Below are positions 52,503-62,887 of a DNA stretch of 64,000 nucleotides, in pieces. Source of the stretch: Apoderus coryli (taxonomy: Eukaryota > Arthropoda > Insecta > Coleoptera > Attelabidae); NCBI GenBank assembly GCA_911728435.2, contig OU452204.1, forward strand, positions 4,092,001-4,156,000, given 5' to 3'. The notes under the pieces were generated by a model. That model was not told the origin of the DNA and ran no database searches. It saw nothing but the letters and a program-made list of their open reading frames with translations. A program made the translations under genes and the position numbers. The number at the start of each line of letters is the position of its first letter. Position 1 is the stretch's first letter.

Positions 52503-53324
52503 GTGCAAGATAGAGAGTTGGTTAAATTAGACAAAAGTTGCGGTTTTTGATGCCTATTTAAAATCTCTTTACTGTGTAGAGAAATTCATTTTAGCTTTTG
52601 AAATACAGGGCGATTTGTGAAAAATGCCAGATCCTATTTTCTTAAATATTTCGAAAATTGTTGATTTTCGAGGGAAAGTTTTAAATCAAAAGGTCGAACT
52701 TCTAATATGTCTATAACATGGCACTTTCAAAATCAACACGTCTTAACGTTTCGTTTTGCAGCTGTGACCATCAACTTTGTTTTTTCAAATACAGACCTAC
52801 ATTTTTATTTGTCACTACCTTTAAAATCAAGACCTGCATTATTTTTTGCTTAGCTAAAATACGAAATGTGTTACTACATAATGCGTTTTCGCTCAGCAAA
52901 AAATAATGCAGGTCTGTATCACGGAAAAATCATTGATGATAACTACTATCGAATCGAAACGTCGAGATCATACTTGAGTTATACTTTATTTTAAGGGTAG
53001 TGACATACCATTTTAGAAAACAAAATTTAAAATGCAGGTCCGAATTTATAAAAAAAAAAACAAAGTTGATGGTGGCAGCTGTAAGGCAAAACGGCGGACG
53101 TTAATTTTGAAAGTGCCGTCTTGTAGACATATTAGAACCATTAAACTCTTGATTTTAAAGTTTGTGTCGAAAATCAATAGTTTTCAAAATATTTAAGAAA
53201 ATAAAATACGGCGTTTTTCACCCTGTATTTCAGAAACTAAAAAGAATTTGCCTACATAGTAAACAGATATTAAATCGGCATCAAAAACTGCAACTTTTGT
53301 CTAATTTAACTAACTATCTTGCAC
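52503..53324. repeat. Long-inverted-repeat foldback element, ~820 bp
   Basis: gtgcaagatagagagttggt (52503 on) pairs with its complement ending at 53324. Arms run about 370 bases each with ~80 % similarity, and include tagacaaaagttgc, tgatttca-type motifs and agctgtgaccatcaactttg. The centre contains a smaller hairpin (52831-52915) formed by gacctgcattattttttgct and its complement. Non-coding. It sits between the hAT transposase fragment and the right hAT end. Confidence 0.8.
52831..52915. repeat. Inner hairpin of the foldback element
   Basis: gacctgcattattttttgct at 52831 and its complement agcaaaaaataatgcaggtc near 52895-52914 flank a ~45-base loop, nested off-centre inside the 820-bp inverted repeat. 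Confidence 0.7.
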
Positions 53325-53515
53325 GGTTTAAGAGATAAAATGTATATTTTTTAGTTTTTATATTTTATTAATTAATTGTGCTTTGGTTAAGTTTGTTTGA
53401 TTTCTTAATAAACGTATAAATATGGCTACTTTGATTTTCAATGGGTGTGGCACTGAAGGGGTGGGCCCGGAAATTCCTTGGAACACAGGCCCGTAACGGC
53501 ATCACTACGGCCGTG

Positions 53516-53523
53516 GTACCTAC
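53516..53523. repeat. 8-bp target-site duplication, right copy
   Basis: GTACCTAC immediately after the hAT right end, identical to 49769-49776. Confidence 0.85.
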
Positions 53524-54065
53524 CTATATTATTACTTCTGTTTTGAGTAAGAAGTAAACGACCTAGATTTTTCAAAAAGTTACACACACATACAAAGGGC
53601 ATTCATGAATAGAATGTGAACCATACTTAGATACTTACTTATAATACTTATTATGTTATGACTTTTTTCTTAGTTTATTTTATTTTTAAAAATAACTTTA
53701 TTTTCCATTTTGGTACATATTTAGTTTCCTTTCTCTAAATAACATTCTTCTTGTACTTACCCTAGGTCCTTCCCATGAATGGTTTTTCTCTCATCATAAT
53801 AGCGTTTAAAAGAGTTTAGCAATTTTGTAGCCTAGTATTTGATCCGAAATCTGCCACCACCTAAGTAAGTCATGTTTGTTTAAAATTGCAACCCCTAATT
53901 TTTAGGGCAGTTTTGAGTTGCTGCTGTCGTCCTGAGTACAATGATGTGCCACATTGGGGGATAACATAAGAAAAATTTTAAAATGCAGGTTTTTGCCTTC
54001 TTATCCACTTTGTGATTAATGAAATAACGAAAATACCTAATTAATTTTGTTTTTGAGAGTACTAT
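53524..54065. other. No feature recognised
   Basis: A+T-rich spacer; no coding relic seen. Confidence 0.4.
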
Positions 54066-54069
54066 CTAG

Positions 54070-54330
54070 AGCAGTTCCTCAAAGTGGGCACCGTTAACCA
54101 TTTGGAAATGGGCTAACCTTTCCACAGACGAGCGTTGCACGTTTTCTATGATCGCGAGTGATCAATTCCATCTCGTTTTGAATACGGTGCATCTAAATTC
54201 TGTGGCCTATTTAGGTAAACACGGTTTTTGAGATGTCCCCATAAAAAAGTAATAGGGTTGCAAATCGGGTGATCTCGCTTGTAGCTGAACCAAGATATAG
54301 TCCTCGGTATAGTCCGATTCAAGGTCGAAT
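54070..54330 (-). pseudogene. DDE_3 transposase C-terminal fragment
   Basis: The minus strand reads PITFLWGHLKNRVYLNRPQN, then LDAPYSKRDGIDHSRS-like decayed sequence and NARLWKG. The LDFFLWGxLKxxVY block of mariner-like DDE_3 proteins is recognisable (here PITFLWGHLKNRVY). Nothing upstream of it remains. A ~60-base segment near 54280-54350 (tccgattcaaggtcgaatg) is repeated directly near 54505-54535. Confidence 0.6.
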
Positions 54331-54355
54331 GGGCCAGACTTGCATCTAGAAATGA

Positions 54356-54455
54356 TCCTAATCGTCTCAGGAAACTTCAAAATGGTTATATCCGTCTCTA
54401 TCTCAATTTTTTTACCGCGTTCACAATATTTTCCCTATGGGTCGGGAAAGTAAAA
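54356..54455 (+). repeat. Dispersed repeat, copy 2 of 3
   Basis: aatcgtctcaggaaacttca then ttatatccgtctctatctca, ending gggaaagtaaaag; copies at 1104-1190 and 62390-62490. Confidence 0.65.
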
Positions 54456-54868
54456 GTTTAAGGAGTTCAAATTGGGCGATCTCGCTATGTGGATAAACCA
54501 TAACAAGGCATATTCCGATTCAAGGTCGAATGTGCAAGAGGCACATTTGTTTAGTACAATAACAGCAGTTATAGCGATTAACGTAGGTCCAAATACTAAA
54601 ATTGTCTTCGTTAAGAAAACCTGCCAACATTGCTAAACATACATCGAAACTGACGTGTCTCGGCTTGTTTTTTAAAAATGTTGATAACGTTTTGAAAATA
54701 ATCGCCCGTTCCGTTACTATACGGACACCCTGTATAAAGAGTATCATTAAAAAACGGATACGGAAACTTACGTTTCATTAAAAGATGTATGGCAATAAGC
54801 AGGGGCGACTGCTGGTGCATAAACACTGCAGATCTACAGAACGGCCACGAGTTATGTTAATAGTAGCA

Positions 54869-55560
54869 AGGTGTCCAGAAACGGTATTTAAGTATACATT
54901 CATTAATAGTAATAGTTTTTTTTTTATTTTTGGGACAATTTGTAGAGAAAGTTTTGGAAAATTAAGTAGCAAAGCTTATGTTGTCCAAATGTTGACCATC
55001 GCGCTGCTGGCACCCCTCTAACCGCCACGCGTCTACACATCTCTCTGGAAATGGCAGCCATTTCGCTGCGGATATTGTACTTCAATTGCAGGAGAGTTCG
55101 TGGTTTGTTTGTATAGACTTTCTCTTTAAGGTATCCTCATAAGAAATAATCAAGGGGTGTAAGATTGGGGTTTCTAGAAGGCCAGTTGATGGTTCCTCGA
55201 CAAGAGATCACTTTTTCTGGGAAAAGTTGCTTGACAACCGCAAGCCATTGGTTGGAGATGTGGCAAGTGGCCCCATCTTGTTGGAACCATGTTTCCACAT
55301 TAAAACCTTCAAACTCCTGCAGTTGTGGAGCATTAACATATCGCAATACCGTTCACTATGTTTACCGTAAGTGGTGGCCCTCTTCGGTCTTCAAAAAAAT
55401 AAAGCTCAATGATGCCTTCACCAGACATGGCAGCCCCCGCAATAACTTTTGGACTATATGTAGTGGTCGTTCATGTTTCTTTCTCAGATTTTCGTTGGCC
55501 AAGTAGCAGCAGTTTTGTTTGTTTACGTGCCCGTTTAAGTTGTTTCATCACTCAAGCGCT
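54869..55560 (-). pseudogene. Mariner-like (DDE_3) transposase relic
   Basis: Minus-strand copy of the family at 46689-47425, better preserved in the catalytic region. MKQLKRARKQTKLLLLGQRK is followed by AAMSGEGIIELYFFEDRRGP, RYVNAPQLQEFEGFNVETWF, QQDGATCHISNQWLAVVKQL and RGTINWPSRNPNLTPLDYFL, where the last two hold the second and third catalytic blocks. Then RTLLQLKYNIRSEMAAISRE and a decayed end. aaggtgtccagaaacggtat at 54869 is the outer end, matching that at 46689. Frame breaks occur near 55350 and 55110. The N-terminal HTH is missing, replaced by an RTE fragment from about 55560. Confidence 0.75.
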
Positions 55561-55700
55561 CTGGACGAAGCCGAAACAACTAGCATTGAGGTGAGTTGCA
55601 ATGAACTGGCCACGTAATCCGCATGCCAATCGAACGCCTTCCAAAGAGAACCGTTTATTCATAGCTTAAGGTCGGCTCACAAAATCAGAAAAAGGGGGCA
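55561..55700 (+). pseudogene. RTE-type LINE C-terminal fragment
   Basis: EAETTSIEV, then MNWPRNPHANRTPSKENR-like sequence in shifted frame, with DNA similarity to 47630-47780 (actagcattgaggtgag and cttaaggtcggctcacaaaa). It is a ~130-base relic of the same RTE family as 47430-47990. Confidence 0.65.
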
Positions 55701-56410
55701 AGAAATTGGATTTTCGATGGGATACACCTGCAGATTGTTTGATGAGTGGCCAAAATTGTTATTAATATGCGAAGAGCATAATATTCAAATTGATCCAGTG
55801 ATTAAAAAAAAAGTTTCAGATATCTATATTAAAAGGATGGCTGAAGATTTTGTACAGTTGCTAAAACCAATTTCTATAGCACTGATGCAATACAACAAAA
55901 AGGTGCATTTTTGTCTCAAGCAGTTAAAGAGGAATGAAATTGGCGTCAATATCAATCATTTAACAAGAGATATGTTAAAGATCTAACCGCCTTTCACTTT
56001 TTGGCATATATGTTGTATCCTACAATAAAGAAAGAAGAATATCCATTACTAGCTGAAGAAACGAGAGATCCTAGACATTGTTTCGAAATATTGGGCAGAC
56101 ACAGGATTATACTATACGATACTAATTCTAATTAAGTTGGAGGCTAAGTCGGATGCATTTCACAAAACTCTGTTTTTAGAGGAAATAATCAGAAACGTAA
56201 CAGCAGTGGTGCGGAAATCTCAAGAAGATGTTTCAGAAATTAAGCAAGTGCTCTCTATAAGGATTCGTGTTCTCGGTGCATGTCTGATATCGAAAGGATA
56301 TTTTCAAACTATGGATTCGTAGGTACATTCAGATATAAGAACCAGACATGGCAATGACAAAGCAACTAACCTAGTATTTCTATTTAGCATTATAACACTT
56401 AGGTTTGTTT
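55701..56410 (+). pseudogene. hAT-like transposase relic
   Basis: The plus strand reads LFDEWPKLLLICEEHNIQID, then KKKVSDIYIKRMAEDFVQLL and KPISIALMQYNKKV; after a frame break, LTAFHFLAYMLYPTIKKEEY, and later VRKSQEDVSEIKQVLS and IFSNYGFVHSDIRTRHGNDK, ATNLVFLFSI. The RIFSxxGxVHSxLRxRxGxxKAxxLVFLF tail is typical for one branch of hAT transposases in insects. Several frame breaks; the N-terminal zinc finger and first catalytic Asp region are absent. No terminal repeats or target duplication were identified. Confidence 0.65.
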
Positions 56411-57338
56411 AAATATTTTTTTTTAATTAGGGTTTTTTTAAATATTTCTTTGTATTAAATATTTTTTTTCAGTTTTGTTTGCATTAACCAGCAGTTCTTT
56501 TCAATTATTGTAATAAAAAACACCACCATAATATAAAAATGCATCTCGGTGTTAAAATTTTAAAACTCTTTTTTAAATTAAGCATGATTTAAAAACAAAA
56601 TCATTCTGAATAAAATCCTATTTTAATCAATTGATTTTAATCATCTCAACCCTGGTTTATAACAGACTGTGTTGGTAACAGTCATATTGCAACCTAAAAT
56701 TGCAAAGCAACAATATTGTGCTATGGCGTCGTCTCCAGGATTTTATTTTTAAATTTCACATCGGGACTATTCCGTTTGTTGGTATCATGAAACACAATTA
56801 TCAATAATTATACATAGCTAAAATATCTGAATATAATCTTATTAGTTGTATAGAAAACTTCAAAGCCATAATATTATTACATACATGCTTTCAGACTAAT
56901 GAGGTACATATGTATTTAATCTTATTAAAGCAAGACCTAGTTAACTAGACTGGAAAACAAAAACATAATCTGTAAAAACGGATTCCTAGAAATGTTGTAT
57001 TGGCTTGAAGTAGAGGGTACTTAATTTGCAGTCGATAGCAACTATAAAATCAACATATACCTACATAAAAAAACTTTCTACGCCTTTATTATGTGTTCAA
57101 TGGTAACTTGAAAATGTAGTACATTGTAATGCTGTTTTTCATTTCCCACTAGCTGGGCAACTAGTGGAAAATATTTAAAAAGCACGGGTAAATTTCCTGG
57201 TAATGACAAAAGTAGCGTCGGTTATGAAAAATCACAATAGCAACGCCGACAATACAATTAAACTAAATATGACATGACAGTTTAATATTATTATTAAATT
57301 ATTTTGATAATTTCGAAGGTTTCCAAGCTATTTATATA
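56411..57338. other. No gene recognised; flank of first exon
   Basis: A+T-rich sequence leading to the first coding exon at 57339. No TATA plus initiator combination could be placed with confidence. Confidence 0.35.
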
Positions 57339-57442
57339 ATGAAAAACAGTGATAGTTATAGTGAATATAGTTTAACACCACCTAGTCATTTTAATACGTA
57401 TAACTCATGGTATTTAGGCTTACGCGAACAGGGCGAGTATAG
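57339..57442 (+). CDS. Candidate first coding exon, host gene (start A)
   Basis: ATG followed by 33 further codons and a two-base partial codon up to a strong donor (AG/GTAAGT). The translation is MKNSDSYSEYSLTPPSHFNT then YNSWYLGLREQGEY. An in-frame TGA lies at about 57272 with no ATG between, so the ATG at 57339 is the first usable start. The product is polar and aromatic with SP/TP-like sites and no recognised domain. Direct splicing to the exon at 62888 would read into a stop after four codons (FNLI-stop), so it does not continue there. It ends in the same phase as the other first exon (62945-63246), which suggests an alternative start of one gene with common exons beyond the window. A chance ORF next to a chance donor cannot be excluded. 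Confidence 0.45.
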
Positions 57443-58418
57443 GTAAGTTTTGAAAAACAAATATTTTTCTAAAAATTATGATGTTTAATTTATTCCAAAG
57501 CATTAAAACTGTCGTAGCAAAAGTATACTGTGAAACTCACATGACATGACCATTTCCTACTCGTATAACAGTCATACTCGTAGGAAATAATATATGCCAT
57601 TTCATGTTCGTTGCACAATATACTATTACAATACAGTATTATACCTACTATAGTTAAAACGCTAAAGGAAGAGTTTCGCTCAAACTCAATTTAAAATGAA
57701 AATATCAAACTATTCTCAGATTTTTTTCTTTTCCGAAATCAATTATGGAGGAATTATCATTTGTATTCGCTTTTCGTTAGCTGGTCATAATAAATAAATA
57801 TCATAGTGTAAACTAACTTCTTATTATATTTTTCATATCAGTCACAGACAGTTGGTTTCCTGTTGAGTCTTATTGTGCGCATCAAATGGAAATAATTGAG
57901 CCCTGCTATTTTGCCCGAAATGATTTTAGTTGCAGGAAATTCGATTTGACAGTTTTTAATATTTAAAAAAAAAATTATGAGGCAATTTAACTAACTGTTA
58001 TTTTATTCAAACATACAGTTTTCTATTATAATTTACACTTAAATTTCCCAGCTGTTGTTCCGAGGATGATCATATAGGTCGAAACGTCAGCAATGCGGTA
58101 AATAAGTTTCAATAATTTATTCTTTTCTGCAACTGGTCAAAACTTAACCAAATTTTTATACTAAGTACCTATATTTAAACGGTATAGCTGACAAAATTCC
58201 TGTCCTTACACGATATTTTATTTAAACCCAGTAAACACACATACGTTTATTTAACGTTTATCATTACAAAACACCTTTCCAAAAAAAGGTACATTAAATA
58301 CGTACATTTTACTTTTATATGTCGCGCTTTTTCACGTTACAGAACACTAATTACGAAACGTTAGTTAAATGCTATATAAAAACGTGTATTGAACGTATTT
58401 ATGTATATATATTCAACG
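57443..58418. other. Intron-like, no gene recognised
   Basis: A+T-rich sequence. tgttgttccgaggatgatca then taggtcgaaacgtcagca near 58045-58100 resembles dispersed insect repeats with a cgaaacgtc core, as near 39090. Confidence 0.35.
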
Positions 58419-58596
58419 GTGAAATCAAACGTTATTTAAACAGTTCTAAAATACGTTAATAATACGATTACACAAACGTTAATTCTTATGTATATCTAAT
58501 ACATGCATTTGTCGTTTTTTAAAAGCTAATAATTAACGTTTGTGTAATCGTATTAATTACGCATTGTAGAAATGTTTAAATAACGTTTGATTTCAC
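58419..58596. repeat. MITE-like hairpin, ~66-bp arms
   Basis: gtgaaatcaaacgttattta (58419 on) pairs with its complement ending 58596. Diverged complementarity continues outward for about 50 bases on each side (atataaaaacgt on the left; acgtgaaatatacgtt on the right). The repeated motif aacgttaat suggests many short internal palindromes. Confidence 0.75.
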
Positions 58597-58816
58597 GTTA
58601 TTTAATGTGGCTTTTATATATTTTTGTAACGTGAAATATACGTTGATAAAATGTATGGAATAAATCAATAAAACTACCAGATTTCCATTGTTGGGTTGGT
58701 ACATAAGTTTGATGAAAAAATAATGCCCTTTTTGTTAAATAGTTAAACCAAAAAATATAAACATTTGGGTGTTTTTGGTGTTTTTTAATGTTCAATATTG
58801 TGGTCAAATATAACTT

Positions 58817-58897
58817 ACAAAATTATACGATACAATAATGCACGTTTCGGCGAACGATTTCTGTCGCCGAAACTTACGTTGTATCGAATAATTTTGT
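58817..58897. repeat. Hairpin, ~36-bp arms
   Basis: acaaaattatacgatacaat pairs with its complement ending at 58897; the central part tttcggcg/cgccgaaa is perfect around a ~10-base loop. Confidence 0.75.
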
Positions 58898-60019
58898 AAT
58901 TTCTTTTTGACAATATTTTATATAAAAATATTGAATAACACAACAAACAAACGGATTTTTGATTTGTTTTTAATATATTTATAACCAACAATCCAACTTT
59001 TTGATTTAACGATTTAGGATATTGGAGACATACTTTTAGCATCGAACCTTGTCCGTTATTTTATTAGGATAAAAATACTTTACATTTTTTGTTGTATATA
59101 ATTATAACAAAATGTTCTAGAATCATCACTAGTGTAAAATGTAAGATAACAAATTGTCTATAAATATGTAATTTATTCTAAACATAGGAACATTTTTTTT
59201 AATAACAAATAGAAAGTTAAATTAAGGAACAAATAATTCTTTCACATATTAAGAAGAATGAAATATAGAATTATGCTTAAATTTTGACTGCTTCTTAACC
59301 GCTTACGATAGGGAATTTTAATTAATTTAAAAAATCAATAAATCATAAATCTAATACATAAATAATGCTTACAAATCATTTTTCTGGTGCACGGGAAAGT
59401 TCAATTTGCCTGCTTCTGAAATGAAAAATGCATACATAGGTATTTTAGCATAATATAATTATAAATATTTAGAATGTAATGTTATTTTTGCTAGAAGCGT
59501 ATAGATACTCCATACATTTTTAGGCAAATGTAAAAGATATTTACTTTTAATCTAAAATTATATTTTCTGAGTGCAATAAACCAAACACCTAGTAAATTCA
59601 TTGCATTGTAATTTGTCAATTTTAACTTTTTTTCCTGTGAATTTTTTCAAATTTTATAATCTAATTTTTATTAGTGTTCTAAAAGCAAAATATCGAGTGG
59701 TGTGGCTGGCTGATGAGTACAAACGAGCACGAAATATACTTATTTTAAAAAATATGTACATTAATAGGGCGCATAATTTTTATTTATAACATTTTTCTGC
59801 AAATATGGTGGTAAATAACGCACTAATTTTATACCCTGTGTAAATATCAAATATGTTTAAGCCGTTTTAGTATCATAATAAAATCTTGTGTTCTATCTTA
59901 TTCACACCTATTACTTACCTAAAATAGTGCTCAAAAGTGTTGTGTGTTTCAAAACCATTTTGTTGAAGCGACCTTTACAGTTGAACAGTATTCCTAATTG
60001 GTTGGCCATTAAAAATTTC
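58898..60019. other. No gene recognised
   Basis: Intron-like A+T-rich sequence without recognisable remnants. Confidence 0.4.
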
Positions 60020-60434
60020 ATAATTCTTCTAGAAACTCAATACCGAACATCACTTAATTTTTAATAATATTAAACTACTTAAATATTTTTTAACTAATTG
60101 TAGCACTTGATTTTTATTTTATTCGCACAATTTACAATCATAATTATTATTCTTTGCTACGTCTATAATTCTTCTAGAAAGTCCCTCAATACCGAATCTC
60201 ACTTAATTTTTAATAATATTACACTTCTTAAATCTTTTTGAACTAATTGTAGCACTTTCTTTTTATTATATTCGCACTATCTTCATAATTCTTTTAGAAA
60301 GGCCCTCAATACCGAACGTCACTTAATTTTTAATAAGCATTAAACTACTTAAATCTTTTTTAACTAATTGTAGCACTTTATTTTTATTATAACCGCACTA
60401 TCAACAATGATACCTAATTATTATTCTTTGCTAC
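60020..60434 (+). repeat. Three-unit tandem repeat, ~120-150 bp period
   Basis: Units begin with ataattcttctagaaa near 60020, 60169 and 60289. Each contains caataccgaa, cacttaatttttaataa and taactaattgtagcact. Units 1 and 3 end with a shared ttattattctttgctac, absent from unit 2. Confidence 0.75.
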
Positions 60435-61555
60435 CACATTATTTTGCTTGAACCCTTCCAGTGCTTTGATGTAACGTAATAAATATAAAATATAATATTC
60501 TAAATTCTAATACCTACCCGCGATTTACCTAAAACCATTGTCATGTAAATGTCATTTTAGGTCTGTCTTATTATACCTAAACAAAGCTTTAAATTTTATA
60601 AATCAAAGGCGTCTACTACAGAAAATATTTTAATACATGTTCGAATCAGCCAAACATGTTTCGGAACTTTACTGTTCCATATTCAGTGGCATTAATAAAT
60701 CTTACAAAGAATTCTTACCTAGTGTCTTAAGGTATAATATGGATTCAAACATGTTTACCTACATACACTTTGTGGAAAAACTTTTATTTAATAGCAAAAA
60801 ATATGAGGTTTATATAAAATTTTCCGGAAACTTAAATTTGGTTATACCTACTACTTATTATGTAAATAGCAAATTTCTGTAATACACCATTTAATGTGGA
60901 ATGTTTCTTTTTGTAAATCATTTCAATAAAGAAGAATTGTTGAAAATACACTTATGTTGTTTGACTTTAATCAAATTCAAAAAAGTGTGTGTTAAAATTC
61001 ATAAATTTCTGGAAACCCCGAAAGTATACGTACCTTTTATAAAAAATATTAATTAGATTATATATATATATATATATATTTATATCTCCTATAGTATGAG
61101 AAGAAATTCTCACTTTGGCATCACTGTTAAAAAAAAATTATATAATTTTATTCACTAACAAACATTACGACCTTTACATAAGTTTTCGGCCAATCATATG
61201 CTTTATAATTTAATAGTGTAAGAACGGCCTGCCTTCAACGTTCAAGCAACGTTTGAAATGTGTGAAACTAAACAAACAGGTGTTCATATAGCAAAAACAT
61301 GTTTTTGTGATTGCTTGGGCCGCTTACTAGGTATTTAAGTATAGGTATAATACCACTTATTTTTAACTTCTTAGTCAAGATTGGAAAAAATATGTTGTAA
61401 AACTATTCTGAAACTTATATTTTTGCATAAAAAAAAAGAAAAACCCAACAAATCATTATAAGATTTAGTTAACTTGTTAACAAATATTTGGCATTACTCT
61501 TGTAAACTTAGAATACCGATAGGTATAGCTAGTTGTAGTAGAAAGTTTTTGATAA
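60435..61555. other. No gene recognised
   Basis: An 81-codon plus-strand frame (60637-60882) followed by AATAAA at about 60925 is noted but shows no motif. A TA run lies at 61060-61080. Confidence 0.35.
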
Positions 61556-61559
61556 ACAC

Positions 61560-62330
61560 TGTTTTTCAATTTGTTATGTACACTATACAGAACCACTGTA
61601 TCTGCCTAATTGGTAGCATAAGAAAATACGATAGGGGTGTAAGCAGTTACACCCCAAATTCCTAGCATTGCCCGAGCTTTCTAGTGTCTCTGGACCAACA
61701 ATAATTTTTAGGCTGTTTGAATATTGATTTCTTATGGATGTACGTCCAAAGATCAGCAGCTGGCACTTCCTCGGATTTAGCTCCAAAGAATGTTTTGCTG
61801 AAGCATCCACCAACAATCCAAGGTCCTCATTAAGTTTATTGTTATGATGCAATTGGGTGGCTCTCAATGAAGGGAAGAAGACTTTTGCATAGTCTAGTTT
61901 TATTTAATAAAATAATCCTAAAAATCGTCCAAACCAAAAAATTAAATTTAGGTATGATGCACATATCATCATCACCTTTGCATAAAACGACACAATATGA
62001 ATATGAAAGATCATTTAGATACCAGGTCTATACATATTACAATAAAGTTCCAGATAGTCTATACTAACTGTCTATTTTTTGCTTTTTTAACTAATTGTTA
62101 ATGATCACAGCACTTTTTCTTTCTCTTATTTTATATATTTTTTTTTTAATTTTTATTTTTTGTTACTTTGTGAAAATTTTTTCTTATAGGTATATCTCAA
62201 ATGTACAATTAATTCCAATGTATTGCTGTAGGTAAAATAATTAGGTTATGATAGGAAGCTAAGCTTCAACTTCGCCTGTTGTAATATGATATATATTGCA
62301 ATAAAGTCATTATTATTATAATTGTTATTA
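61560..62330 (+). pseudogene. Rearranged LINE 3' end with an inverted internal piece
   Basis: The plus strand at 61575-61645 reads MYTIQNHCICLIGSIRKYDR, like the NRIQRVQKSCLRYIFGIRKY segment of the LINE at 42213-43030. From 61640 to 61865 the coding strand flips: the minus strand reads NKLNEDLGLLVDASAKHSLE, LNPRKCQLLIFGRTSIRNQY and ETLESSGNARNLG, a reverse-transcriptase thumb segment. The plus strand resumes at 61867 with MKGRRLLHSLVLFNKIILKI, then ERSFRYQVYTYYNKVPDSLY and a ~230-base 3' UTR ending in TTA repeats (about 62309-62338). The piece that should precede IQNHC is thus present inverted and misplaced. Confidence 0.6.
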
Positions 62331-62389
62331 TTATTAATACATACAGACACACAAAATACACACAGTTAGACCGACTTCCACATGGAAAT

Positions 62390-62490
62390 GGTCTTAATCG
62401 TCTCAGGGAACCTCAAAATACTTATATCCGTCTTCAATTTCAATGTTTTTAGCGTGTTCACAATACTTCCCCTATGCGGGAAAGTAAAAA
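62390..62490 (+). repeat. Dispersed repeat, copy 3 of 3
   Basis: cttaatcgtctcagggaacc then ttatatccgtcttcaattt and tgcgggaaagtaaaaagt; copies at 1104-1190 and 54356-54455. Confidence 0.65.
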
Positions 62491-62887
62491 GTATAAAAAA
62501 ACTTGAAGAAAATAACTAACTTTACCTTAAAATGAGTGTATATATTTCTAAATATATAGCTACTTATTATATGCATTCTTAAGTGAGAAAAACTTTTTCT
62601 TTAATTGGGAATTATATTTTTCTGTGTGTTCCTATTAGTTATCTAATTGACCTCAATTTTTATTAATTTGAAAAAGTTGTCCATTCTTAAGTGGAGTAAT
62701 TTTAGTGTTTGAATTCAAGTCAAATCTGCACAAAATAAGTTCAATAGAATATATCAGCCATACATTCAGGACTAGACCATCATCAGTGGCAAGTCAACAA
62801 TCGAAAAAACTTTTCGTCGAAAATTCAATTTTTGTTGCTTTAAGGTCATTTGTATTATCAATTCGATGTGTTTATTTTTGTTTTCAG

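Larger units (their letters stand above)
49777..53515 (+). mobile_element. hAT transposon with perfect 8-bp target duplication, carrying nested insertions
   Basis: The left end reads caggggcgtagtgaccagtg; the right end, reverse complemented, reads cacggccgtagtgatgccgt. Both are flanked by GTACCTAC, the 8-base duplication expected for hAT elements. Subterminal sequences are also mirrored (ggaacacgggcccg on the left, ggaacacaggcccg on the right). The transposase remains only as a C-terminal fragment (51920-52435). A Jockey-type LINE (about 50060-51830) and a long inverted repeat (52503-53324) lie inside. The element landed in A+T-rich DNA at least as early as these insertions. Confidence 0.85.

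Noticed and set aside
60637..60882. 81-codon protein gene with a downstream AATAAA
   Set aside because: No splice sites, no motif and composition equal to the surroundings; length is compatible with chance in A+T-rich DNA.
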